Shown here: piece by piece, positions 7,291-13,671 of the stretch
Position numbering within the stretch: the stretch's first letter is position 1
Layout: every line of letters begins with the position of its first letter
Assembly: GCA_052143895.1 (NCBI GenBank)
Contig: JBKQRT010000381.1
Location: forward strand, 1 to 16,611
Direction: 5' to 3'
DNA from: Bog-756 sp052143895
GTDB lineage: Bacteria > Actinomycetota > Acidimicrobiia > Acidimicrobiales > RAAP-2
DNA length: 16,611 nucleotides
Made by a program: the position numbers and the translations under genes
The notes under the pieces: generated by a model
Databases searched by the model: none
What the model was told of the DNA's origin: nothing
Seen by the model: the letters and a program-made list of their open reading frames with translations, nothing else

Positions 7291-7803
7291 GTGACCACCG
7301 AGCGCACGATCGAGATCATCGTCGAGATCCCACGAGGCAGCCGCAACAAGTACGAGTACGACCACGAGCGCCATGTGATCCGGCTGGATCGGCGGCTCTT
7401 TTCGGCGACGTTCTATCCGGCTGACTACGGCTTCGTCCCGGAGACCCTGGCCGAGGACGGCGACCCGCTGGACGTCCTGGTCCTACTGGACGAGCCCACG
7501 TTTCCGGGCTGCCTCGTCGAGTGCCGGCCGGTCGGGGTGTTCTGGATGACCGACGAGAAGGGTCCGGACGCCAAGATCATCTCGGTGGCCTGCGGTGACC
7601 CCATGTGGGACGAGGTCAAGGACCTCGACGGTCTCCCAGCCCACCTCACGTATGAGATCGCCCACTTCTTCGACGTCTACAAGGACCTCGAGCCGGACAA
7701 GCTCACCAAGGTGCGAGGGTTCGACGGTGTCGACGCCGCCTGGGAAGAGATCGAGCGGTCGTACGAACGGGCCCGGGACGCGGGCCATGCGCCGGCTGGT
7801 TAG
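7291..7803 (+). CDS. ppa: Inorganic pyrophosphatase, family I
   Basis: 170 aa with a GTG start. Soluble family I enzymes hydrolyse pyrophosphate to two phosphates with Mg2+, pulling biosynthetic reactions forward. The active-site set aligns to the E. coli enzyme with a constant shift of nine residues: K20, E22, R34, Y46, D56, D58, D61, D88, D93 and K95 (motifs KYEYD, FYPADYGFVP, DGDPLDVLVLLD, MTDEKGPDAK). The start is fixed by GAGGAAAGG 8 nt upstream. It is transcribed away from ppk1 and converges on the SHOCT gene, with the two stop codons overlapping. The gene looks intact and functional. Confidence 0.97.
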   Translation: MTTERTIEIIVEIPRGSRNKYEYDHERHVIRLDRRLFSATFYPADYGFVPETLAEDGDPLDVLVLLDEPTFPGCLVECRPVGVFWMTDEKGPDAKIISVACGDPMWDEVKDLDGLPAHLTYEIAHFFDVYKDLEPDKLTKVRGFDGVDAAWEEIERSYERARDAGHAPAG

Positions 7804-8093
7804 GCGAGGACCTTCGCCTTTGCCGCGGCGAACTCGTCGTCGGTGAGCACACCGGAGGCGTGCAGGTTGGCCAGCTCCTGGAGCCGGGAGATTGTGTCGT
7901 CTCCCGCCGGGGCCGCTGCTGCCGGTGCTGCTGGAGCCGGCGGGGCTGTCGGCGCAGCAGCGGCTTCAGCCGGTGCACCCTGTTGTGCTTGCTGGGACTG
8001 CATGGCCTTGTTGGTCCCGGCCTTGGCGCCCATGTAGGCGACGCCGCCGACGGCGGCTGCCCTGAGCAAGGGTCGTCTGCGAACGAATGGCAT
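7800..8093 (-). CDS. Small SHOCT-domain protein
   Basis: 97 aa. A basic N-terminus (MPFVRRRPLLR) leads to a short weakly hydrophobic Ala/Gly segment (12-26), a QSQQAQQ stretch, an Ala/Pro-rich linker (about 38-64), and a C-terminal SHOCT motif (about 65-97, ISRLQELANLHASGVLTDDEFAAAKAKVL). SHOCT is a short C-terminal helical module thought to mediate oligomerisation or binding. The start is supported by AGGAGAA upstream of the ATG. It follows the carboxymuconolactone-decarboxylase-like gene by 9 nt, so the two are probably one operon. Its stop overlaps the ppa stop. The hydrophobic segment is too short for a sure membrane helix. Function unknown. Confidence 0.85.
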   Translation of the reverse strand: MPFVRRRPLLRAAAVGGVAYMGAKAGTNKAMQSQQAQQGAPAEAAAAPTAPPAPAAPAAAAPAGDDTISRLQELANLHASGVLTDDEFAAAKAKVLA

Positions 8094-8102
8094 GGGGTTC
8101 TC

Positions 8103-8447
8103 CTAGTCCTGGAGGGCGTCGAGGTCGATACCGAGGGCGAAGGCGATCTCCGCCGCCGCGGCGACGATCCGGACATTCCCGACGGTGGGGTTGAGGGCGA
8201 CCATTAGACCGAGGATCTCCTCGGGGGTGACGCCGGCCTCGAGGGCGAAGGCGACCTGGAAGGCATAGGACGCCGGCGCCGCGTCGGCGGCGATCAGGGC
8301 GGCGATGTTCGCCAGTGCGTACGTCTTGGGATCCAGTCCGGACGCCTCGAGGTTGTCGAGCCGGGCCTGGAAGAGGTTCTCCAGCTCGCTCGAGTCGTGC
8401 TGCGCGACCCCGAGAAGGGCCTCGGTGATATTTGACGAGACGGGCAT
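8103..8447 (-). CDS. Carboxymuconolactone-decarboxylase-like (AhpD-fold) protein
   Basis: 114 aa, mostly helical. The stretch ALANIAALIAADAAPASYAFQVAFALEAGVTPEEILGLMVALNPTV aligns by eye with the core of CMD/AhpD-family proteins (GV-T-EEI plus following helix). There is no cysteine anywhere, so the CXXC peroxidase-type redox site of AhpD is absent; a decarboxylase, structural or other role is possible. The start at 8447 is fixed by GGAGGAAG about 6 nt upstream; the frame stays open further upstream but without a ribosome site. It is the first gene of a two-gene operon with the SHOCT protein. Confidence 0.82.
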   Translation of the reverse strand: MPVSSNITEALLGVAQHDSSELENLFQARLDNLEASGLDPKTYALANIAALIAADAAPASYAFQVAFALEAGVTPEEILGLMVALNPTVGNVRIVAAAAEIAFALGIDLDALQD

Positions 8448-8530
8448 GATGCTTCCTCCGTTGGTGCCGGTCAGACGCTGGTCGAATCGGGTGATCGCCG
8501 GTGCCCCGATGGGACGGGTCACGCCCGTTC

Positions 8531-8536
8531 ACCCTA
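8531..8536 (-). promoter_or_regulatory. Candidate -10 for the CMD-like/SHOCT operon
   Basis: TAGGGT on the minus strand fits TANNNT, with GTGATT 17 nt upstream as a poor -35. It would give a leader of about 75 nt before the ATG at 8447. Weak evidence. Confidence 0.3.
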
Positions 8537-8596
8537 GTGAAAGCCGCGGTCAGAATCACCTGCGGATCGGCTGGAAGCCCGGCGTCCGATGAGTGG

Positions 8597-8625
8597 GGTC
8601 GGCCGGGGAGCTTCCCCCTCGGACC
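8597..8625 (-). terminator. Possible terminator downstream of the ArdC-like gene
   Basis: GGGGA/TCCCC (8605-8609 and 8613-8617) with an outer GGTC/GACC pairing and an internal loop lies directly after the stop codon of the ArdC-like gene. The stem is imperfect and has no U-tract. Confidence 0.3.
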
Positions 8626-8626
8626 G

Positions 8627-9451
8627 TCATGCTGCCGCCGGTTCGCCCTCACCCGGTTCGCCCCCCAAAGCCTCGAGGATGAACGAGGCGGCCCGTTGGA
8701 TCGACGCGCAGGAGGATCGGATCCCGGTAATGGCCGCGTCGCCGCCACCGGCCCACACGGCCACGTAGCCGAAGGAGTAAGCGCCGGTGTCGAGCCCGAG
8801 GGATTGGCATACGACGTAGGCGGTCGATTCCGCCTCCAATTCGGCGAGCGCCCGATCGTGCTGCCCTTCGTGGAGCAGCGCGTGTGCGATCTCGTGGGCC
8901 AGCGTCTTGACCCGCTGCGCCGGCGAATTGCGGTCCTCGACCCTGATCCGACGGAGTCCGAAGGCGCAGTCACCGTTGGTCCCATCGGGCAGCCGCTCCG
9001 AGGCAACGGTGTAGCCGATGGACCGTGCCACCCGGACGAGACCCGAAAAGGATGCCGACGGATCGTCGCCGGACAGCCGGTGGCAGACCGCCGGCAGCTC
9101 GTCGCCATCTGTCTGTGCGATGTCGAAGACCGGTACGTACCGGAAACCGCGGATAACCGGCTCCTCATCGCTCTCGCGCTCGTTGCCTCCTTGTCGCTCC
9201 ATCGGTGCCACGATCCAGATGGCCTTCTCTCCCTTCCGGACGCTCCGGCCGACCTTCTTCCACGTCCGGAAGCCGGCCACCCGGCGGGCATCGGGCCGCT
9301 GCGCGGAAATGAGTACGACATTGCCGAAGCTGTACTGGTGGAAGAGGCTCTGGCAGTCGAGGTGTCGGCGCCAGTGCTCCGAGTCAGTCAGGGCTGCGAT
9401 GCCATCGGTCATCCGCGCCAGCAGGTCTCCTTGGTGGTTCTTCGCGTGCAT
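8627..9451 (-). CDS. ArdC-like ssDNA-binding domain fused to an ImmA/IrrE-type metallopeptidase
   Basis: 274 aa. The N-terminal part (about 1-115) matches the ArdC antirestriction N-domain: HQYSFGNVVLISAQRPDARRVAGF followed by WKKVGRSVRKGEKAIWIVAP. The C-terminal part carries the zinc-peptidase motif HEIAH (186-190) and the downstream acidic ligand region LAELEAESTAYVVCQSLGLD (E206/E208), as in ImmA/IrrE proteins. ArdC-type proteins bind single-stranded DNA and are typically carried by plasmids and conjugative elements to blunt restriction; IrrE-type peptidases cleave repressors. The start at 9451 is set by AGAGGAAC 7 nt upstream. It is a single gene between the CMD-like operon and tRNA-Ala, with no relaxase or integrase in view. 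Whether it is active or a remnant of a lost element is unknown. Confidence 0.88.
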   Translation of the reverse strand: MHAKNHQGDLLARMTDGIAALTDSEHWRRHLDCQSLFHQYSFGNVVLISAQRPDARRVAGFRTWKKVGRSVRKGEKAIWIVAPMERQGGNERESDEEPVIRGFRYVPVFDIAQTDGDELPAVCHRLSGDDPSASFSGLVRVARSIGYTVASERLPDGTNGDCAFGLRRIRVEDRNSPAQRVKTLAHEIAHALLHEGQHDRALAELEAESTAYVVCQSLGLDTGAYSFGYVAVWAGGGDAAITGIRSSCASIQRAASFILEALGGEPGEGEPAAA

Positions 9452-9607
9452 GGTCGTTCCTCTGATGTGGGGTCGGTGACGCGCCATGGCTCTTCCATCG
9501 GTCAGGACTCGGTCGACCCGCGGCGCCTCTGCTTCGGGGTACGACTCGGCGAGAGGGGTGCGGCGGTCGGTGTCGCAGCCAATGGAGGCGGCGCACGTCA
9601 CGGGGCG

Positions 9608-9663
9608 GCCCCATCCTGGGGCGATCGGCACTGGGCGTGGCCCCGTGATCAGCACGGGGCCGC
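9608..9663. repeat. Two tandem hairpins upstream of the ArdC-like gene
   Basis: Hairpin one is GCCCCA/TGGGGC (9608-9613, 9617-9622) with a 3-nt loop. Hairpin two is GGCCCCGTG/CACGGGGCC (9639-9647, 9653-9661) with a 5-nt loop, extendable by a G-T and a G-C pair to 9637-9663. They sit in the 353-nt gene-free spacer 9452-9804, about 160-210 nt before the ArdC-like start. Neither has a T-run. The rest of the spacer shows no gene. Confidence 0.55.
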
Positions 9664-9759
9664 TGGCAGTCCGGCCGGAACGCTGGTTCGATCCGTCGCT
9701 CGCAGGTTACGGGTGGGCTGTAACGGCGGGATACCGTCGGGCCCGCCTGCGAATGCCGG

Positions 9760-9765
9760 TACGAT
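9760..9765 (+). promoter_or_regulatory. Candidate -10 for tRNA-Ala
   Basis: TACGAT fits TANNNT and would start transcription near 9772, about 33 nt before the tRNA. No clear -35 is seen. Confidence 0.4.
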
Positions 9766-9804
9766 CGTTTCGTGGGTGCGGTGGCCCGCAGCGGAGCGTC
9801 ACCC

Positions 9805-9881
9805 GGGGATGTAGCTCAGTTGGCTAGAGCACCTGCTTTGCAAGCAGGGGGTCGTGGGTTCGAGTCCCATCATCTCCACCA
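9805..9881 (+). tRNA. tRNA-Ala (anticodon TGC)
   Basis: The acceptor stem GGGGATG (9805-9811) pairs with CATCTCC (9871-9877), including the G3-U70 wobble that identifies alanine tRNAs. The anticodon arm CCTGC-TTTGCAA-GCAGG gives anticodon TGC. The discriminator is A9878 and CCA is encoded. The D arm AGCTCAGTTGGCTAGAGC and T arm GTGGGTTCGAGTCCCAT are standard. No partial copy of its 3' end was found downstream. Confidence 0.98.
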
Positions 9882-9935
9882 CATGTTCCCAGGTCAGAGG
9901 CGGGTTTCGGCCACCACGGAGGACGGCTTGGGGTA

Positions 9936-9966
9936 GTGTCGTGCCCCAAAGCGCGGGGCACGACGC
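9936..9966. terminator. Strong hairpin downstream of tRNA-Ala
   Basis: GTCGTGCCCC (9938-9947) and GGGGCACGAC (9955-9964) are exact inverted copies with a 7-nt loop, extended by one T-G and one G-C pair. It starts 55 nt after the tRNA. A terminator for the tRNA transcript is the simplest reading, but with no T-run it could equally be a mobile-element end. Confidence 0.45.
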
Positions 9967-10057
9967 ACGGTTGCACCAGCGCTCTGTCCATCGAACAACT
10001 CCAGATACTCCAGACCGAAGCCGGGGCGTCGAGCAGCCGGTTCTGCTGTCGGTTTGG

Positions 10058-10089
10058 TTGACATCACTTTCGCGAGGGATGCCCTCGCG
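10058..10089. repeat. TTGACA box followed by a perfect 8-bp hairpin, before the IS3 fragment
   Basis: A consensus -35 hexamer TTGACA (10058-10063) is followed by CGCGAGGG/CCCTCGCG (10071-10078, 10082-10089) with loop ATG. The hairpin occupies the place where a -10 would be expected, and no TANNNT is present there. It immediately precedes the orfA fragment and may be part of that element's left end. Confidence 0.45.
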
Positions 10090-10103
10090 GGAAGGATAGG
10101 ACC

Positions 10104-10245
10104 ATGCCCAGGGAGTTCCCACCGGAGCTCAAGCGTGACGTCGCGGTTGCTCAACGCCGCCCGATCCCTTAGGGAGCCACGGACTTCGCGATCTCTCAGT
10201 CGACGCTTCGGCGCTGGATGGCCCAGGCCGGCATCGATGGAGGGC
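10104..10245 (+). pseudogene. IS3-family transposase OrfA fragment with internal amber stop
   Basis: Read from ATG 10104 the frame gives MPREFPPELKRDVAVAQRRP, an in-frame TAG at 10170-10172, then GATDFAISQSTLRRWMAQAG. This is the start of IS3-family OrfA, whose helix-turn-helix (ISQSTLRRW) binds the element ends. Homology stops after about 46 codons (near 10243), well short of a full OrfA of about 90-100 residues, and no OrfB follows. It is therefore a dead remnant. A purine-rich GAAGGATAGG lies before the ATG. Its right edge abuts the stop codon of the minus-strand gene ending at 10246, suggesting the insertion or later deletion reshaped that gene's end. Confidence 0.8.
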
Positions 10246-10998
10246 TCAGCAGGTGGTGGACGGGGCAGACTGGCCCGGACCCGACACGGGGTCGAGCACC
10301 TCCCCCGCGGAGCCCGAGCGGAGGATGGCCCCGAGGTGCACTACGTACCACTCACCCCGCCAGGAGATCAGCGAGGCGATGCCGAACGACCGCGTCGAGC
10401 CACCGAGGGAGTAGACGAGCCGGGAGTTGGCCACCTCGAAGTAACCCACGGAGTTCTCGCACTCGCCCGGGGGGACCCAGTGGGCGTACTGCATGGGCAC
10501 GTCCACCGACACCAGCGAGGCCGCCGGCGCACCCGGTCCGAGATCGGCGTTGGCCGCCATGATGTCCTGGTCGTACTCGGCCAGCAGACGACCTTGGTAG
10601 TCCCCGGCGGCGTCGCCGATCGACTTGAGCTGCACGTAGGCGGCCTCCGGGAAGAAGGCGCCCGCGGCCGTGGCCGGAGTCCCGTGAGCCACGGCATCGA
10701 AGAGGTCACCCATCGCCGCCGTGAACTGCGACGACGTGCTGCTCGGGAAGGCGGCCGTCTGTGGGAGTGACCCGGCCCCGGAGGTCGTCGTGGTCACCGC
10801 CGGTGCCGTTGTGGTAGTCGTGGTCGTCGCTATCGGGGCCGTGATGGTCGTGGTGGTGGTGGCGGTCACGACGATTGACCCGCCCCCGGCGAGCACAGAC
10901 GACGCCATCCAGATCAACAGGACCACGCCGACGACGAGCGGGAGGAACCGCCGGAGGAGGCGCTGCTGCCGGGTAGGCCGGGTACGGGGTCCAAACAT
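10246..10998 (-). CDS. Membrane-anchored or secreted Thr-linker protein of unknown function
   Basis: 250 aa. A basic N-terminus (RTRPTRQQRLLRRF) precedes one hydrophobic helix (about 19-37), then a Thr-rich spacer (about 45-73) of the type that carries extracellular domains away from the membrane, then a domain of about 155 residues. The latter has LFDAVAHGTPATAAGAFFPEAAYVQLKSI, VPMQYAHWVPPGECENSVGYFEVANSRLVYSLGG and SFGIASLISWRGEWYVVHLGAILRS, a pattern of mixed helix and strand recalling extracellular NTF2-like folds; that comparison is inference. No catalytic motif is visible. The C-terminal residues (about 236-250) look disordered, and the stop directly touches the IS3 fragment, so the original end may have been altered. 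A TANNNT box lies 9 nt before the ATG, and no ribosome site is seen. Confidence 0.82.
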   Translation of the reverse strand: MFGPRTRPTRQQRLLRRFLPLVVGVVLLIWMASSVLAGGGSIVVTATTTTTITAPIATTTTTTTAPAVTTTTSGAGSLPQTAAFPSSTSSQFTAAMGDLFDAVAHGTPATAAGAFFPEAAYVQLKSIGDAAGDYQGRLLAEYDQDIMAANADLGPGAPAASLVSVDVPMQYAHWVPPGECENSVGYFEVANSRLVYSLGGSTRSFGIASLISWRGEWYVVHLGAILRSGSAGEVLDPVSGPGQSAPSTTC

Positions 10999-11007
10999 GC
11001 CGCGGCC

Positions 11008-11013
11008 AGGCTA
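11008..11013 (-). promoter_or_regulatory. Candidate -10 for the Thr-linker protein gene
   Basis: TAGCCT on the minus strand lies 9 nt before the ATG at 10998, giving a leader of only two or three nucleotides. With no Shine-Dalgarno sequence, near-leaderless expression is plausible. Confidence 0.4.
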
Positions 11014-11308
11014 GGGGATCCTTCCTCGGCGCTCCCGTCGGTCGGACCCGGCGGTGGTTCGACGCCGGCCGAGAGCACCTCCGTCGGCGACCGTGAACGG
11101 TGCGTGCGATCGATCCTGTCTCGGGCTCAGTGCTCAGATTGGCAGATGGTGCCTCCCATCCGACCAGAGAGCTGTGACGCTGACACGCACGAGGTCCGAT
11201 TTCAGGTGGCGACGAGCATTCCCGGGGGGATACTCGGACGTTTCCCCAGCTCAGAAAGCCACAAGGGGGGTTCGAACAACGTCGCATAACCACCGCTCAT
11301 GGTCCCTT

Positions 11309-11342
11309 CCACAACATCGCCCGCGCCACAACATCGCCCGCG
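11309..11342. repeat. 17-bp perfect tandem duplication
   Basis: The unit CCACAACATCGCCCGCG occurs at 11309-11325 and again at 11326-11342 with no mismatch and no gap. It is outside any gene. A recent slippage duplication is the simplest explanation. Confidence 0.9.
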
Positions 11343-11477
11343 CTCGGGGTATGTCGCTCCCCGTGCTTCTGACTGGGTCGGTTAGCTCGATCGACCTCCT
11401 GCAGTGAAGCATTGCTCGGGAACCCCGGTGGTTCGGTTGGGGCTCGACGAAGGACCTGGCCACCCATTTCGGGCCCG

Positions 11478-11503
11478 TTGCATTTCGGATCGCGGGCTAT
11501 GTT
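11478..11503 (+). promoter_or_regulatory. Candidate promoter of the NTF2-like pseudogene
   Basis: TATGTT (11498-11503) fits TANNNT; TTGCAT (11478-11483) resembles a -35 but with a short 14-nt spacer. It would start transcription near 11510, leaving a leader of about 45 nt with the ribosome site GGGAGG. Confidence 0.35.
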
Positions 11504-11556
11504 CACCTCCGGCTGAGGAGTGGGATCGCTCTCCTCGCTGATTGACGGGAGGCTCC

Positions 11557-11882
11557 ATGTCCACCGAAGAGTCCAAAGCCGTCATCGACCACCACATGTC
11601 CGCGCCGCTGGCCGGTGACATCGAAGAGGTGACGGAGGACTACACCGACGAGTCGGTGTTCATCGTCAATCTCGGGGGAGTCTTCATAGGAAAGGATGCC
11701 ATTCGCCGTTCCTTGCCGGTGCAGGCCAGCTGCCTGGCTACGAGCAGATCGCGGCCTACGTTGAGGGCGAGGCGTATTACGTCACGTGGAGTGCCGACGG
11801 CATCGCGCTTGGCGGCGACACGTTGGCGGTCCGTGACGGCAAGATCGTGCTGCAGACCGTCACGGTCGTGCTCGCCTCGTAG
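11557..11882 (+). pseudogene. NTF2/SnoaL-like gene broken by a frameshift
   Basis: The first frame from ATG 11557 (ribosome site GGGAGG 4 nt upstream) encodes MSTEESKAVIDHHMSAPLAG, then TDESVFIVNLGGVFIGKDAIR, a typical NTF2/SnoaL-like N-terminal half. After about 11706 that frame turns into Arg/Ser-rich nonsense. The frame whose codons begin at 11709 continues the family: FLAGAGQLPGYEQIAAYVEG, then AYYVTWSADG and GGDTLAVRDGKIVLQTVTVV, ending at TAG 11880-11882. Joined, the two halves give about 108 residues, the usual length. The break at about 11704-11709 equals two extra bases or one missing base. NTF2-like folds include small isomerases, hydrolases and binding proteins; the specific role is unknown. 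A sequencing error would have the same appearance. Confidence 0.82.
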
Positions 11883-11988
11883 CGTTGCACCCGCCGACGG
11901 CCGAGCGAACCGCACACTCCGCAACGAACGAGCCGCCAAACGTCACCCTTGGCTGCCGAAGGCTCCTCGTCCAGTGGTCGAACCGGCG

Positions 11989-13671
11989 TCAGCCAGTGAT
12001 CTGCACTTCGCCAGAATTGACATGACGGAGCCGCAGAACGAAGTCTCCGCCGGACAGCCGCTGGAGGGTGTAGCTCTGACCGACGAGGGTGCGTCGATCG
12101 CTGAGGGCTTGACCGCCGGAGGTGACCGAGCTTGGCCGGAAGGCCAAGCGTAGGACCTCGGTTGCATCGTCGTCGTATGTGCGATAGGTGATGCGATCAT
12201 GGGCGTAGGAGACTCTCTGAACGACCGACGTCGAGCCCAGCAGATGGCTCTGACCATCGGGTGCGAGATCGGGAATCGCAGCCATTGCCCAGTTGAAGCT
12301 GCGGAGGTAGTCCGAATACCCGTCGCTGAACCAGTATTGGATGGCCCCAAAGCTCTGCCCGCAACATGAGATCCGGCCGTCAGAGCCGGCAAAATAGGTT
12401 GCATAGTTGAGCGAGCGGAATGCGTTCTCCTTCGCTGGGACACTTCCGGTCTTCTCGAAAAAGAGCGCGTTCACCGCAGCCCACCGAGCAGTGTCACTGC
12501 CTAAGCCCGACAGCGAGCAGCACAGGTATTGCCCTCCGTTGGCCGGACCTTGCTCATTGATCCCCCACGCGCCGTCGAATGGGCCGGTCCCGAAGTGTTG
12601 TTGGACCCATTCGATGAGGTGACTCACTTGGGTCCTCCACTCGGGATCGACCGCTGTGGGGTCGGAGAGGTTGAGTAGGTAAAGGGCGGTATAGGTCGGC
12701 GCGGCTTGATTGACATTGGTTACGTCCTTGGGGACGTCCTCGAAGTAGCCGCTCCAATCGTCATATGTGGGGCTCCGGGGATTCAGCTGATGTGAGGCCA
12801 GCCACCGCCACGCCATTCGGCGCGCCCGAACGTACGCCGGGACGTCCCCTCTCCGAATTCGAATGAGCTCGTCGAAGAGGCGCAGAGGAGAGACAACGAT
12901 CCCTCCGAAACTCTCGTCGTCGAGCGTGGCACCGGTTCTCCCGTCGACTCGGAAGGCCCATGGGGTGTGGGTATCGTCACCAGCTCGGACATGCATGGCA
13001 AGAGCATTGGCGCAATGGATGGCGGCGTCGAGGTACTTCCTATTACCCGTCATCTCATAGAACAGGGCGTACCCAATGCCGAGCTCCCCGACTTTGTCGG
13101 GCTCGATCCCGCCGTAGAAATCCTTCGGCATATCGGACAGACATCGTCCGTAGCCGGGTTGATTGCCACAACCAGTGGGGAACGGCACGCTCGCCCAGCT
13201 CCAGTTCGCAGGTGTGGTGCCATGGGCCAATACGTAGTTGAGCATGACGTCCACGGTCCCAATCGCGTGCTGATCCCCGGAATACGGGTACCAGGCCAGG
13301 GCCGAGTCGACGAACGACCCGAATGTCATTGCCGGGTTGTTCTGCCAGTACGCACCTTGGAGGGTCTCGCCATTGAAGACTGAATTGACGAGATAGGTCT
13401 TGAGCTTGGTTCCCGATTGATTGGGGACCTTGTGCTCGATGAAATTCCAGCCGAGTCGGAGCACCTCGTCATAGCCAAGGTTCTGTTGTGGCTTGTTCCA
13501 GGCGAGCAGCTTCCCCTGCGAGTCCACGACGGCCGAGTGCCAGGGAAGCTCGGAATTGACAAAGTCGGTCCGTACTGCGGGAGGAGCCGCATCGGCAGTA
13601 GCCGAGCCCAGAAGCACCTGGGCGCAGACGATGACCAATCCCACGAGACCGATCAGTCGATGTTGCACCAT
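11989..13671 (-). CDS. Secreted protein of probable six-hairpin (alpha/alpha-barrel) glycosidase type
   Basis: 560 aa. The N-terminus is a Sec signal peptide (hydrophobic 6-22, likely cleaved after A26-D-A28). The mature part is rich in Trp, Tyr and helix-forming repeats such as VGELGIGYALFYEMTGNRKYLDAAIHCANAL and SPLRLFDELIRIRRGD, a spacing typical of alpha/alpha-barrel carbohydrate enzymes. WAFRVDGRTG, DDWSGYFEDVP and INEQ are likely conserved surface or active-site motifs, but I cannot name the family or the catalytic residues. Two vicinal cysteine pairs, C384-C385 and C436-C437, plus C168 and C177 stand out. A beta-rich tail (about 480-560) could be a small C-terminal sheet domain. AGGA 5 nt before ATG 13671 supports the start. 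GC content is visibly below that of the neighbouring housekeeping genes, consistent with transfer. Confidence 0.85.
   Translation of the reverse strand: MVQHRLIGLVGLVIVCAQVLLGSATADAAPPAVRTDFVNSELPWHSAVVDSQGKLLAWNKPQQNLGYDEVLRLGWNFIEHKVPNQSGTKLKTYLVNSVFNGETLQGAYWQNNPAMTFGSFVDSALAWYPYSGDQHAIGTVDVMLNYVLAHGTTPANWSWASVPFPTGCGNQPGYGRCLSDMPKDFYGGIEPDKVGELGIGYALFYEMTGNRKYLDAAIHCANALAMHVRAGDDTHTPWAFRVDGRTGATLDDESFGGIVVSPLRLFDELIRIRRGDVPAYVRARRMAWRWLASHQLNPRSPTYDDWSGYFEDVPKDVTNVNQAAPTYTALYLLNLSDPTAVDPEWRTQVSHLIEWVQQHFGTGPFDGAWGINEQGPANGGQYLCCSLSGLGSDTARWAAVNALFFEKTGSVPAKENAFRSLNYATYFAGSDGRISCCGQSFGAIQYWFSDGYSDYLRSFNWAMAAIPDLAPDGQSHLLGSTSVVQRVSYAHDRITYRTYDDDATEVLRLAFRPSSVTSGGQALSDRRTLVGQSYTLQRLSGGDFVLRLRHVNSGEVQITG

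Larger units (their letters stand above)
10999..11556. other. Gene-free stretch between the Thr-linker protein gene and the NTF2-like pseudogene
   Basis: About 560 nt with only short, unconvincing open frames. It contains a divergent promoter candidate on the left, a 17-bp tandem duplication at 11309-11343, and a promoter candidate on the right. Base composition is less GC-rich than in the genes to the left. I see no RNA gene. Confidence 0.55.

Noticed and set aside
7966..9321. Minus-strand open frame of 451 codons crossing three genes
   Set aside because: It runs through the ArdC-like, CMD-like and SHOCT genes in a different frame; the true genes have ribosome sites and conserved motifs.
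9805..10245. tRNA-Ala as an attachment site for an integrated element
   Set aside because: No partial copy of the tRNA 3' end was found downstream in the window and there is no integrase; an element on a larger scale cannot be excluded.
11542..12153. A 203-codon plus-strand frame containing the NTF2-like start
   Set aside because: Only the first 50 or so codons are real; after the frameshift at about 11706 the frame is nonsense and continues opposite the secreted protein gene.
13606..13671. Lipoprotein signal for the six-hairpin-type protein (Cys16 in the hydrophobic stretch)
   Set aside because: The residue before Cys16 is Val rather than Gly, Ala or Ser, and a good signal peptidase I site (A-D-A) follows; ordinary Sec export fits better.
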